From Woeseiaceae bacterium (lineage in GTDB: Bacteria > Pseudomonadota > Gammaproteobacteria > Steroidobacterales > Woeseiaceae), in the NCBI GenBank assembly GCA_028277185.1, contig JANQGQ010000029.1, positions 29,012-93,011 of the forward strand: 64,000 nt of DNA, written 5' to 3'. The notes beneath the pieces are model-generated. The model was not told where the DNA came from, searched no databases, and saw only the letters and a program-made list of their open reading frames with translations. Position 1 is the stretch's first letter; every line of letters begins with the position of its first letter. Shown here piece after piece: positions 1 through 8,323 of this stretch. A program made the position numbers and the translations under genes.

Positions 1-615
1 GAGGAACAGCCGCCCGACGACCTTGTCCATCGCGTTGTGGCGCCCGACGTCTTCGCGAACCAGCGCCAGCCGTCCCTGACGGTCGAACAGGCCCATGGCG
101 TGGAGACCGCCGGTGACGCCGAAGGAAGCCTGTTCCTTGCGGAGAGCGGCCGGCAATGCCAACAGCGCTTCTTCCGCGATGCGAAAGCTTTGATCGTTCG
201 GGACCGGGAAGGGGCGTTCCTGCCTGAGCGCGTCGATGGACGTCTTACCGCAAACGCCGCAACTGGACGTCGTGTAGAAGTGCCGTTCCAGACGCGAGAT
301 GTCGACGTCTGCGGCGAGTTCGACTACGACGACGTTGCGGTCGGTTTTCCCGCTCGGCGGCCTTCCCCAGTGCGACACGCTTTCGACCTGATCCGCAGAT
401 CGCAGAATGCCTTCCGAAAACAGAAAGCCTATCGCCAGCTCGTGGTCGTCCCCCGGGGTACGCATCGTAATCGAGACCGGCGTGTGCTCGCCGGGAAACA
501 GAGCATCCACGGCCAGGCGGATCTCGAGCGGCTCCTCCACGGCCACGGCGTCCAGCAGACGGCTCGACGCTTCCGCATCGATTCGGTGTATGGGTACGTG
601 TCGGTTGGAAGCCAT
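1..615 (-). CDS. fdhD: FdhD, formate dehydrogenase sulfurtransferase (partial)
   Basis: FdhD passes sulfur to the bis-MGD molybdenum cofactor of formate dehydrogenase, which the enzyme needs for activity. The 205 codons visible open MASNRHVPIHR and contain the family's cysteine motif CGVCG (about residues 119-123) and the late HNAMDKVVG motif. The frame is still open at the left edge, so the C-terminus (about 60-70 residues of a usual 270) is missing. Its ATG overlaps the fdsD stop codon as TAATG, so translation is probably coupled. It is the last visible gene of the fds operon, serving the FdsA subunit encoded upstream. Confidence 0.93.
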   Translation of the reverse strand, partial: MASNRHVPIHRIDAEASSRLLDAVAVEEPLEIRLAVDALFPGEHTPVSITMRTPGDDHELAIGFLFSEGILRSADQVESVSHWGRPPSGKTDRNVVVVELAADVDISRLERHFYTTSSCGVCGKTSIDALRQERPFPVPNDQSFRIAEEALLALPAALRKEQASFGVTGGLHAMGLFDRQGRLALVREDVGRHNAMDKVVGRLFL

Positions 616-854
616 TAAGTGGCCGCGGCTTCTTCGATCTCCCGCAGGCATTTTGCGGCGGCGCGTAGCGGCGGGCTCAGGGCCTGAGAGTCTGCCTGGG
701 CGTGGCTCATGAATTCGGCTCGCATCCGCGGATCCCAAAAACGCTGCATGTGCTGAGCCAGTTGTGCGCCGATGCGTTCGCTGTCGTCGTCGACGGAGAT
801 ATTGGCGCTGATCTGCTCTGCCATACGAATCAGCTTGTCCGCGCCGACGCTCAT
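615..854 (-). CDS. fdsD: Formate dehydrogenase delta subunit FdsD
   Basis: A 79-residue protein of the small FdsD family found in soluble NAD-dependent formate dehydrogenase operons, where it is needed for cofactor maturation or stability of the complex. The family-like core is the MAEQIxxN segment near the N-terminus and the WDPRMR motif near residues 40-45. The ATG overlaps the fdsA stop as ATGA, and the stop overlaps the fdhD start. The neighbours on both sides support the call more than the short sequence alone. Confidence 0.9.
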   Translation of the reverse strand: MSVGADKLIRMAEQISANISVDDDSERIGAQLAQHMQRFWDPRMRAEFMSHAQADSQALSPPLRAAAKCLREIEEAAAT

Positions 855-3739
855 GAAGTCGTCGCTTCGTCCTTGTCGGCCGTACGCATCAGCGCGTCCT
901 GCACGCCGCTGAAATCGGCATGCCGGCGCTGCCATTGCGAGGGTTCGCTGACGGGCACCACCTGAACGGCAGTAACCTTGTACTCGGGGCAGTTGGTCGC
1001 CCAGTCCGAGTTCTCCGTGGTCACGACGTTCGCGCCCGACTCGGGATGATGGAACGTCGTGTAAACGACGCCAGGTAACACGTTCTCCGTTACGACGGCG
1101 CGGAGCACGGTTTCTCCGACCCGACTGCTGATGCCTACCCATTTGCCGTCGACGATGCCGCGCAGCTCCGCATCCTGCGGGTGGATTTCCAGGCGGTCTT
1201 CTTCGTGCCAGCTCACGTTGCCCGTGCGCCGTGTCTGCGCGCCGACGTTGTATTGCGAGAGTATCCTGCCGGTCGTCAGCAGCAGCGGGTACTTTCGCGT
1301 GCTGCGCTCGTCGGTCGCGACATAGGGCGTCGGTGCAAAGTGTCCCTTGCCGATCGGGAAGGTCTCCTCGTGCATGATTTCCGTGCCTTCGGGCCGCTCC
1401 GCGTTGCACGGCCACTGCACGCTGCCCCGGCGATCGAGCAGCTCATAGCTCACGCCGCTGAAGGTCGGGGTCAGCGCCGCGATTTCAGCCATGATCTCCC
1501 GGGGGTGGTCGTAGTGCATTGGATAACCCAGCGCATTCGACAGCGCACAGGTCACCTGCCAGTCTTCGAGGCCCGCGACAGGTTGCATGACCTTGCGAAC
1601 GGGCGATATGCGCCGTTCGGCGTTCGTGAAGGTCCCGTTCTTTTCGAGGAACGTAGAGCCGGGCAGCAGCACGTGCGCATACTTCGCGGTCTCATTGAGG
1701 AATATGTCCTGCACAATCAGGCATTCCAGCGCGCTGAGCGCCGCGGTTACGTGCTGCGTATCCGGATCCGATTGTGCGAGGTCTTCGCCTTGTACGTACA
1801 AGGCCTTGAACTCGCCGTTGACCGCCGCATCCAGCATGTTGGGAATTCGGTATCCCGGCTCCGGCAGCAGATCGACGCCCCAGTGCGACTCGAACGCACC
1901 GCGCACGACCGGATCGCTGATGTGGCGATACCCCGGCAGCTCGTGCGGGAACGAGCCCATGTCGCAGGCACCCTGCACGTTGTTCTGTCCGCGCAGCGGG
2001 TTCACGCCGGTACCGGACCGGCCCAGGTTGCCGGTCACCATGGCGAGATTCGCAATGCCCATGACCATCGTCGAACCCTGGCTATGCTCCGTCACGCCAA
2101 GCCCGTAGTAGATCGCGGCATTGCGGGCGCCGGCGTACAGACGAGCCGCCGCGCGAACCTCCGCCGCGGGGACGCCCGTCACTGTCTCCAGGTTCTCGGG
2201 AGAATGCTCCGGGCGTGAAATGAACTCGTGCCAGGCTTCGTAGCTTTCACGCTTGCAGCGGGCTTCCACGAAGGCCTCGTCCTCGAGCCCTTCGCTGACG
2301 ACCACGTGCGTCATGGCGTTGATCAGCGCCACGTTGGTACCGGGACGCAACTGCAGATGGTGGTTCGCCCGGATGTGCGGCGAGCGCACCAGGCCGATGA
2401 CGCGAGGATCGGCTACGATCAGTCCGGCGCCGGCGCGAAGGCGGCGCTTCATCTGCGATGCGAACACGGGATGCGCGTCCGTCGGATTGGCGCCGATGAC
2501 CATCACGACGTCCGCATCCTCGACGCTGTCGAAGGTCTGGGTGCCGGCCGATTCCCCGAGGGTGGTCTTGAGGCCATACCCCGTGGGGGAGTGGCATACG
2601 CGTGCACAGGTGTCGACGTTGTTGTTGCCGAAGGCTGCGCGCACCAGCTTCTGCACCAGATAGGTTTCTTCGTTGGTGCAGCGGGAGGACGTGATGCCGC
2701 CGACGGACAGCGGACCGTTCTGCCGCTGAACGCGCTTGATTCGGTCCGCTGCAAAGCCGATGGCCTCGTCCCAGCCGACTTTGCGCCAGGGTTCGCGAAT
2801 GGACTCGCGGATCATCGGCTCGGCGATGCGGTCCGGGTGGGTCGCATAGCCGAATGCGAAACGGCCCTTCACGCAGGAGTGCCCGTGATTGGCGTGGCCG
2901 TCCTTGTTGGGCACCATGCGGACGACCTGCTCGCCTTTCATCTCGGCCCGAAAGGAACAGCCGACACCGCAGTAGGCACAGGTGGTGATCGCATAGTGCT
3001 CCGGCTGCCCCAGTTCTATCAGCGAGTTTTCCGTAAGCGTCGCCGTGGGGCAGGCCTGCACGCAGGCGCCGCAGGACACGCATTCGGAGTCGAAGAACTG
3101 CCGATCGTCGCTTGCGGCGACCTTCGACGCGAATCCGCGGCCGTCGATCGTGAGAGCGTGCGTACCCTGAACCTCGTCGCAGGCCCGCACGCAGCGTGAA
3201 CAGACGATGCACTTGCTCGGGTCGAACGTGAAGTACTCGTTGCTGGTGTCCTTTTCCGCGGTCAGGTGGTTTGCGCCGTCGTAGCCGTAGCGGACTTCAC
3301 GCAGCCCGACCGCGCCGGCCATATCCTGCAGTTCGCAGTCTCCATTCGTGGGGCAGGTCAGGCAATCGAGCGGGTGATCGGAGATGTACAGCTCCATCAC
3401 GTTGCGGCGAAGCCGGGCTACGGCCGGCGTTTGCGTGCTTACGCGCATGCCGTCCGCGACTTCGGTCGTGCACGATGCCGGGAAGCCCTTTCGCCCCTCG
3501 ATTTCGACGACGCACAGCCGGCAGGAACCGAACGGTTCCTGGGAGTCCGTCGCGCACAGTTTCGGAATGCTCACGCCGGCCAGCATCGCGGCCCGCATCA
3601 CCGTGGTACCGGCCGGTACCGAAACGGACTGGCCGTCGATCTCAAGGGAGACGCTGACGTCGCTGTGCACCGCCGGCGTGCCGAGATCGTCGGCGCGGCG
3701 GTAGGGTTTCCAGTATCCGACAGATCCTGTGGACGCCAT
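851..3739 (-). CDS. fdsA: NAD-dependent formate dehydrogenase, molybdopterin catalytic subunit FdsA
   Basis: The catalytic subunit, about 962 residues, oxidises formate to CO2 and feeds electrons through Fe-S clusters to the FdsB/FdsG module. Domains in order: N-terminal plant-type 2Fe-2S domain (FGSCRLC near residue 73), NuoG-like His/Cys cluster region (HPLDCLTCPTNGDC), two ferredoxin-like 4Fe-4S motifs (CIVCSRCVRAC and CVSCGACVQACP, about 175-232), the CAYCGVGC cluster of the molybdopterin oxidoreductase domain, and CARVCHSPT, where the second Cys is the likely Mo ligand, so this is a Cys rather than a selenocysteine enzyme. The start at MASTGS is chosen because it directly follows the fdsB stop; an upstream ATG in frame would overlap fdsB. 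Cytoplasmic. Confidence 0.96.
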   Translation of the reverse strand: MASTGSVGYWKPYRRADDLGTPAVHSDVSVSLEIDGQSVSVPAGTTVMRAAMLAGVSIPKLCATDSQEPFGSCRLCVVEIEGRKGFPASCTTEVADGMRVSTQTPAVARLRRNVMELYISDHPLDCLTCPTNGDCELQDMAGAVGLREVRYGYDGANHLTAEKDTSNEYFTFDPSKCIVCSRCVRACDEVQGTHALTIDGRGFASKVAASDDRQFFDSECVSCGACVQACPTATLTENSLIELGQPEHYAITTCAYCGVGCSFRAEMKGEQVVRMVPNKDGHANHGHSCVKGRFAFGYATHPDRIAEPMIRESIREPWRKVGWDEAIGFAADRIKRVQRQNGPLSVGGITSSRCTNEETYLVQKLVRAAFGNNNVDTCARVCHSPTGYGLKTTLGESAGTQTFDSVEDADVVMVIGANPTDAHPVFASQMKRRLRAGAGLIVADPRVIGLVRSPHIRANHHLQLRPGTNVALINAMTHVVVSEGLEDEAFVEARCKRESYEAWHEFISRPEHSPENLETVTGVPAAEVRAAARLYAGARNAAIYYGLGVTEHSQGSTMVMGIANLAMVTGNLGRSGTGVNPLRGQNNVQGACDMGSFPHELPGYRHISDPVVRGAFESHWGVDLLPEPGYRIPNMLDAAVNGEFKALYVQGEDLAQSDPDTQHVTAALSALECLIVQDIFLNETAKYAHVLLPGSTFLEKNGTFTNAERRISPVRKVMQPVAGLEDWQVTCALSNALGYPMHYDHPREIMAEIAALTPTFSGVSYELLDRRGSVQWPCNAERPEGTEIMHEETFPIGKGHFAPTPYVATDERSTRKYPLLLTTGRILSQYNVGAQTRRTGNVSWHEEDRLEIHPQDAELRGIVDGKWVGISSRVGETVLRAVVTENVLPGVVYTTFHHPESGANVVTTENSDWATNCPEYKVTAVQVVPVSEPSQWQRRHADFSGVQDALMRTADKDEATTS

Positions 3740-3740
3740 G

Positions 3741-5282
3741 TCAGAGCTCCTCGGGGAAGTGCGTGAGCACACTCTTCACCGGCAAAGGCGCCATGCCGCC
3801 GAGGCCGCACAGCGAACCTTCGATCATTGTATCGCAGAGGTCGTTCAACAGGGCACGATTTGCGTCCGGATCGACGCCGGCGCGAATCCGGTCGATGACT
3901 TCGGTCCCGCGGACGGCGCCGATACGGCAGGGCGTACACTTGCCGCAGGACTCGATGGCGCAGAACTCCAGCGAGAAGCGCGCAAGGGCGCCGAGATCGA
4001 CCGTATCGTCGAAAACGACGAGGCCGCCGTGGCCCACCATGCCGCCGATTGCCTGCATCGCTTCGTAGTCCAGCGGCGTGTCGAAGTGTTTCGGCGGTAT
4101 CAGCGCACCGAGGGGGCCGCCGGCCTGAACCGCGCGGATGGGGCGGCCGCTGGCCGTGCCGCCCCCGAGGTCGTACAGGACCTCACGCAGCGAGATCCCG
4201 AAGTCCATTTCGTACAGGCCCCCGCGCGCGACGTTGCCGCCGAGCTGGATCGTCAGCGTACCGCGCGAGCGGCCGACGCCGCAGTCCCGATAGTGTTCCG
4301 CGCCTTCCCGCAGCACGATCGGAACGGTCGCGAGACTAATGACGTTGTTCACGACCGTCGGCTGCCCGAACAGTCCCTTGACCGCCGGGAGCGGCGGTCG
4401 AAACCGTACGGTTCCGCGCTTGCCTTCCAGGCTTTCCAGCAGAGACGTCTCCTCGCCGCAAATATAGGCGCCGGCGCCTTCGCGCACCTCCACGCGAAAG
4501 CTGTGCGCGCTGCCCAGTATGTCGTCGCCCAAAAGTCCGGCGTCCGTCGCCGTGTCGATCGCCTCGGCTACGTTCGCGATCGACTGCGGATACTCGGCTC
4601 GTATGTAGACGAAGCCTTTTGTCGCTCCGGTGGCGATACCGGCAATGGTCATGCCTTCGAGCAGCGCGAAGGGGTCGCACTCCATCACGAGGCGATCGGC
4701 GAAAGTACCCGAGTCGCCTTCGTCCGCGTTGCAGACGACGTACTTCTGTCTGCCTTGGGCTTCGAGGACCGTCCGCCATTTGACCCCGGTTGGAAAAGCT
4801 GCGCCGCCGCGGCCCCTCAGGCCCGATTGTGTAACGGCTTCGACGATGTCCTGCGGCGACAGGGCAAGCGCGTTCTGCAGCCCGACGTAACCGCCGTGCG
4901 CGCGGTAGTCGCTGAGCGAGCCGGGCCGGGTAACGCCCAGGCGCTCGAAGGTCAGCCGGTTCTGCAATCGAAGCGCTTCCAGATCGTCCACGTTGCCGAG
5001 GCAGCGCGGATGCTTCCGGTTCGCCGATCCGTCCGGATTCAGGAGCCCGGCAACGTCTTTGGGCGTGACGGGCCCATAGGCGACACGCGCCGACCCGGTC
5101 CCGATCTCCACGAGCGGTTCCAGCCAGTAGAGGCCTCGGGTGCCGTTGCGACGGATTTCGCCGTCGATACCCAACCGCCCGACGAGCGCAGCCAACGCGG
5201 CGGCGACCGCGTCCGCGCCCAACGACCGGGCGCCGGTATCGCTCGGTACGTAAATGCACACCGGACTAATCGACGAGGGCAT
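3741..5282 (-). CDS. fdsB: NAD-dependent formate dehydrogenase, flavin/NAD subunit FdsB
   Basis: A 513-residue NuoF-type diaphorase subunit that carries FMN, a 4Fe-4S cluster and the NAD site, and passes electrons from FdsA to NAD+. Visible motifs are the glycine-rich FMN/NAD region (GLRGRGGAAFPTG, about 159-171), NADEGDSGTF, the GAGAYICGEETSLLESLEG block and the C-terminal cluster motif ESCGKCTPCRIG. An N-terminal thioredoxin-like stretch of about 90 residues is present, as in other FdsB/HoxF proteins. The start overlaps the 3' end of fdsG by about 17 bases, consistent with an operon. Confidence 0.95.
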   Translation of the reverse strand: MPSSISPVCIYVPSDTGARSLGADAVAAALAALVGRLGIDGEIRRNGTRGLYWLEPLVEIGTGSARVAYGPVTPKDVAGLLNPDGSANRKHPRCLGNVDDLEALRLQNRLTFERLGVTRPGSLSDYRAHGGYVGLQNALALSPQDIVEAVTQSGLRGRGGAAFPTGVKWRTVLEAQGRQKYVVCNADEGDSGTFADRLVMECDPFALLEGMTIAGIATGATKGFVYIRAEYPQSIANVAEAIDTATDAGLLGDDILGSAHSFRVEVREGAGAYICGEETSLLESLEGKRGTVRFRPPLPAVKGLFGQPTVVNNVISLATVPIVLREGAEHYRDCGVGRSRGTLTIQLGGNVARGGLYEMDFGISLREVLYDLGGGTASGRPIRAVQAGGPLGALIPPKHFDTPLDYEAMQAIGGMVGHGGLVVFDDTVDLGALARFSLEFCAIESCGKCTPCRIGAVRGTEVIDRIRAGVDPDANRALLNDLCDTMIEGSLCGLGGMAPLPVKSVLTHFPEEL

Positions 5283-5712
5283 CGAAACGCTCCGGTGTCA
5301 TACGGCCGTGGACGTCGCTGTCGATCATGATGGCCGGCGAGCATGCACAGTTGCCGAGACAATAAACCGGCTCCAGCGAAAAGCGGCCGTCGGGAGTGGT
5401 TTGGTGAAACCCGATGTTCAGACGCGCCTGGATGTGTTCTGCCAGTCGCTCGCTGCCGAGCGCCTGACAGGCTTCGGATCGGCATACACGGATTTGCTGC
5501 CTGCCCGGCGGCTTCGTCCTGAAGTAGTCGTAGAACGTGATTACACCGTGGACGTCGGCCAGCGACAGGTTGAGCACGTCGGCAACCGTCGCCGTCGTTT
5601 CCGGCGGGAGAAAGCCGAACTCCTGCTGGACGGCGTGCAGGATGGGAAGCAACGGACCGTCCCAGTCAGCAAGCCCGTTGGCCAGTTCCCGGATCGTTGC
5701 TTCTCGAGTCAT
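5266..5712 (-). CDS. fdsG: NAD-dependent formate dehydrogenase gamma subunit FdsG (NuoE-like)
   Basis: A 148-residue NuoE-type protein with a thioredoxin-like fold holding one 2Fe-2S cluster. The cluster ligands are visible as CRSEAC (about residues 80-85) and CLGNC further on. It pairs with FdsB in the diaphorase module. The ATG at 5712 is chosen over upstream in-frame codons because GGAGG lies at proper spacing before it. It is the first gene of the operon; the region to its right is shared with the divergent thiamine operon. Confidence 0.94.
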   Translation of the reverse strand: MTREATIRELANGLADWDGPLLPILHAVQQEFGFLPPETTATVADVLNLSLADVHGVITFYDYFRTKPPGRQQIRVCRSEACQALGSERLAEHIQARLNIGFHQTTPDGRFSLEPVYCLGNCACSPAIMIDSDVHGRMTPERFDALVD

Positions 5713-5801
5713 TTGCGGCCTCCGTGTCAACGCTGTGCAGGCCTTCCTTACTATGACACGGTCGAATCGCCCGGGTATATACGGAGATGACGCGAAGCAC
5801 C

Positions 5802-5807
5802 TATAAT
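5802..5807 (+). promoter_or_regulatory. Likely -10 element of the thiamine operon
   Basis: A perfect TATAAT sits just upstream of the TPP riboswitch, so the transcript would start only a few bases before the aptamer. No clear TTGACA-like -35 box is seen 16-18 bases upstream. Confidence 0.55.
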
Positions 5808-5814
5808 GTCCGCT

Positions 5815-5921
5815 CCACAGGGGTGGTCTCACGACCTGAGACCCGGCGGGCGGCAGGTGCCGTTCAAGTGGCCGGGAACCCTCGAACCTGATCCGGATAA
5901 TGCCGGCGTAGGAAGGGAAAC
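5815..5921 (+). ncRNA. TPP (THI-box) riboswitch
   Basis: The aptamer core is easy to read: CTGAGA at 5836-5841 followed by ACCC, then GAACCTGATC at 5884-5893 and GGATAATGCCGGCGTAGG at 5895-5912. These are the invariant sensor strands of the thiamine pyrophosphate riboswitch. The GGAAGGG at the 3' side of helix P1 (5911-5917) is also the ribosome binding site of the next gene, and no terminator hairpin with a T run follows. Ligand-dependent control is therefore more likely translational than by termination. Confidence 0.95.
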
Positions 5922-6185
5922 ATGCTTGCCACGCACATTCCGGTCGCCGTCGATATCAGCCTGTACCCGCTCGACAGCGACTTCATCCCGCCGATCAAGG
6001 ATTTCATCGAGCGCCTGAGCTCCTGCCCTGAAATCGAGGTGGAAACCAATCCGATGAGTACGCAGGTGCGCGGCGAGTTCGGGATCGTGATGGCCGCGCT
6101 CGAGGCGGAGATCGGCACGACCTTCGAGCAGCTTCCGAAAGCCGTATTCGCGATCCGGATTCTGAACAATCCTTCGAGCGGGTAG
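5922..6185 (+). CDS. YkoF-like thiamine/HMP-binding protein (MTH1187 fold)
   Basis: An 87-residue protein of the thiamine-binding YkoF/MTH1187 type, a small ferredoxin-like fold that binds thiamine or its hydroxymethylpyrimidine part. Recognisable features are the DISLYPL strand near the start, a helix with PPIKDFIERL, VETNPMSTQVRGEF in the middle and a second helix around 60-75. No signal peptide, so it is cytoplasmic. It is the first gene under the TPP riboswitch, with pnuT 4 bases downstream, so it probably receives or senses imported thiamine. Confidence 0.82.
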   Translation: MLATHIPVAVDISLYPLDSDFIPPIKDFIERLSSCPEIEVETNPMSTQVRGEFGIVMAALEAEIGTTFEQLPKAVFAIRILNNPSSG

Positions 6186-6188
6186 TTT

Positions 6189-6788
6189 TTGGACGCGCTG
6201 ATCGCGCAGCTTGCGGCGGAGGCCGCGGCGTGGTCGACGCCGGAAATCGTCGCGGTCGTCGCGGCGATTCTCTACCTCGTCCTCGCGATCCGTCAGCACA
6301 TCGCGTGCTGGGCGTTTGCGCTCCTGAGCACTGGCATCTACGTAGCGCTGTTCGTCGAGGCCCGGCTGTACATGGAGTCCGTGCTCAACGTGTTCTACTT
6401 CGCGATGGCGATCTACGGCTGGTACGTCTGGTACAACGGTGGGCGCCTCGAACTGAGCGTCAGCACGAGGGCGCCGGGTTTCCATGCGGCGGCTATCGGC
6501 GGGCTCGTCGCGGTGGCCTGTGTCAACGGCTGGTTCCTGGCGCGCTTCACCGATGCTGTCTTTCCCTACGTAGACTCACTGACTACCTGGAGTGCAATCT
6601 TCGCGACCTGGCTCGTCGCGCAGAAGGTCCTCGAGAACTGGTGGTACTGGCTCGTGATCGACGCAGTGTCGATCTTTATCTACTGGTCGCGCGGCCTCGA
6701 GCTGACCGCGCTCTTGTTCGTGTTCTATGTGCTGCTGATACCCGTCGGTTACCTGAGCTGGCGGCGTAGCTATAGAGAATCACGATGA
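6189..6788 (+). CDS. pnuT: PnuC-family thiamine transporter (PnuT type)
   Basis: A 199-residue membrane protein with about seven hydrophobic segments and the PnuC-family pattern of Trp/Tyr-rich turns (FAMAIYGWYVWYNGG, ENWWYWLVIDAVSIFIYWSRG). PnuC relatives move vitamins by facilitated diffusion with trapping by phosphorylation. Control by a TPP riboswitch and the kinase gene next to it point to thiamine rather than nicotinamide riboside. The start is a TTG at 6189, just after the previous stop; no ATG lies near the expected N-terminus. It overlaps the next gene by 4 bases (ATGA). Confidence 0.88.
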   Translation: MDALIAQLAAEAAAWSTPEIVAVVAAILYLVLAIRQHIACWAFALLSTGIYVALFVEARLYMESVLNVFYFAMAIYGWYVWYNGGRLELSVSTRAPGFHAAAIGGLVAVACVNGWFLARFTDAVFPYVDSLTTWSAIFATWLVAQKVLENWWYWLVIDAVSIFIYWSRGLELTALLFVFYVLLIPVGYLSWRRSYRESR

Positions 6789-7549
6789 CGGGCGCGATAG
6801 AGTCACTTGTCGCCGGGCTGCCGGGCTGGTCGGACGCCGGGATCGTGCCGCTGGCCGGCGGCACCGGCGCCCGTGCGTACCGGCTGGATGCCGGCGGCCG
6901 TTCCGCGGTGCTCAAGCTCGACGCGAAGCTCAGGCGGCCGCCGTACAACTCCCGTGCCGAGGAAGCCGACGTTCAGCAGCGCGCCGCCGCTCTGGGCTTC
7001 GCGCCGCGCGTGCTCTGGCACTCGCCGGAAGGCATCATGACCGAGTGGCTCGACGGCACATCCCTCGCGTCCGGCGACACGCCAGGCGATGCCGTACTCG
7101 TCGAGCTTGCCCGCCTGCTAAGGTCGCTGCATAGTCTGCCGCCGACCGGCCTGCGCTACGAGCTGGCGGCGTGGGCGAATCACTATCGAAGCGAACTCGA
7201 GGCAAGCGGGCGGGTGGACGACTCGCTTGCCCGTGATGCCGGGCTGCTTGCGGCGACAACTCTGGCGGGTCCCTGGGTGACCAGCCACAACGACTGTGTA
7301 CCCGCCAATGTGATCCGAGGCGATTCTATGCGCCTGATCGACTTCGAGTACGCGCGCGACAACTCGCCTTTGTTCGATCTGGCCACGTTCATCGTGGAAG
7401 CCGGTCTGTCCGACGCCGGGCGCGACGTGCTTACGCGTGCGTACTTCGACGGCCGCCGCGTGCCGGACGACGATCTCGATCAGGCTATCGAGGCCTATCG
7501 ACCGCTCGTTCGACTGTGGCGGGCATGCCGCTCACCAGCTGTTGCGTAG
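6785..7549 (+). CDS. Thiamine-kinase-like aminoglycoside/choline kinase-fold phosphotransferase
   Basis: A 254-residue member of the APH/choline kinase superfamily. The catalytic loop is HNDCVPANVI (about 176-185) and the metal-binding segment is LIDFEYARDN (about 191-200). The N-lobe lysine lies in the VLKLD strand near residue 43. With the transporter and binding protein under one TPP riboswitch, the simplest reading is phosphorylation of imported thiamine, as ThiK does, which traps the vitamin. Its 3' end overlaps the convergent glyoxalase gene by 18 bases. The substrate is inferred from context. Confidence 0.82.
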   Translation: MTGAIESLVAGLPGWSDAGIVPLAGGTGARAYRLDAGGRSAVLKLDAKLRRPPYNSRAEEADVQQRAAALGFAPRVLWHSPEGIMTEWLDGTSLASGDTPGDAVLVELARLLRSLHSLPPTGLRYELAAWANHYRSELEASGRVDDSLARDAGLLAATTLAGPWVTSHNDCVPANVIRGDSMRLIDFEYARDNSPLFDLATFIVEAGLSDAGRDVLTRAYFDGRRVPDDDLDQAIEAYRPLVRLWRACRSPAVA

Positions 7550-8323
7550 TTCGCGGAGTTTGAGGAATACGGCTTTGCGGTCGGGCCGGTCACCGAGTTC
7601 CGGGTACTCGGCGGCCAGCTTCTCCACGATCTCCGGCTCGTCGAGACGAAAGAACGTATTGATCGCCTTTTCCTCTTCCAGCGTCGTCACGTAGGCATCC
7701 GCGGGGTCCTGGTTCCCGAGGCGTTCGTGCATCGCCCGGGCGGTCGCATTGCCGGGTTCGCGGTCGAGCGTAAAACCCAGATTGTTGAGCAGGTAGTCGT
7801 GGCCGGGATACAAACGCGTAGCAGCGGACAGCCTCGCGAGCTGTGACTCGAAAGTCGTGTAGAGCTCCTCGGGATGACCTCCATTGTGACAGTTGCCCGC
7901 GCCGGCATTGAACAACGTGTCGCCGCTGAACAGAGCCGGCTCGTCCGTCTGCGACAGCAGGCAGATATGGCTCATCGTGTGGCCTGGCGTGTCGAGGCAT
8001 TCGAGTTCGACGGTCTTGCCGACGCGGACCACGTCGCCGGCGCTGACGCCGCGGTCGATTCCGGCGATGCGGTGACCGGCGTTGGCGTGGGCGATCAGCG
8101 TTGCACCGGTTGCCGCGATGAGACCCTTGTTGCCGCCGGTGTGGTCCCGATGCTCGTGGGTGTTCAGTACCTGCCTGATCGTGTAGCCGCGATCCTTCGC
8201 CACGGCGAGGCATTGCCGAAAGTCCAGCGGATCGATCGCAAGCGCCTCGCCGGTATCGGGGCAGGCGATGAGGTAGTTGAAGTTCCGGTAGCTGTTGCCG
8301 GTCCAGATCTGCTCGACGATCAC
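7532..8323 (-). CDS. gloB: Hydroxyacylglutathione hydrolase (glyoxalase II)
   Basis: A 263-residue metallo-beta-lactamase-fold hydrolase that would cleave S-lactoylglutathione to lactate and glutathione. The metal motif is THEHRDHTGG (about 54-63); further ligands lie in DTPGHTMSH, FSGDTLF and YPGHDYL. The C-terminal helical domain typical of glyoxalase II is present (NTFFRLDEPEIV to the end). A GTG at 8323 is chosen: AAGGAG precedes it and it overlaps the upstream amidohydrolase stop as GTGA. An earlier ATG would run deep into that gene. Confidence 0.9.
   Translation of the reverse strand: MIVEQIWTGNSYRNFNYLIACPDTGEALAIDPLDFRQCLAVAKDRGYTIRQVLNTHEHRDHTGGNKGLIAATGATLIAHANAGHRIAGIDRGVSAGDVVRVGKTVELECLDTPGHTMSHICLLSQTDEPALFSGDTLFNAGAGNCHNGGHPEELYTTFESQLARLSAATRLYPGHDYLLNNLGFTLDREPGNATARAMHERLGNQDPADAYVTTLEEEKAINTFFRLDEPEIVEKLAAEYPELGDRPDRKAVFLKLRELRNSW

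Noticed and set aside
3729..5330. 533-residue open frame antisense to fdsB
   Set aside because: The fdsB frame has all NuoF-type motifs; the antisense frame has none.
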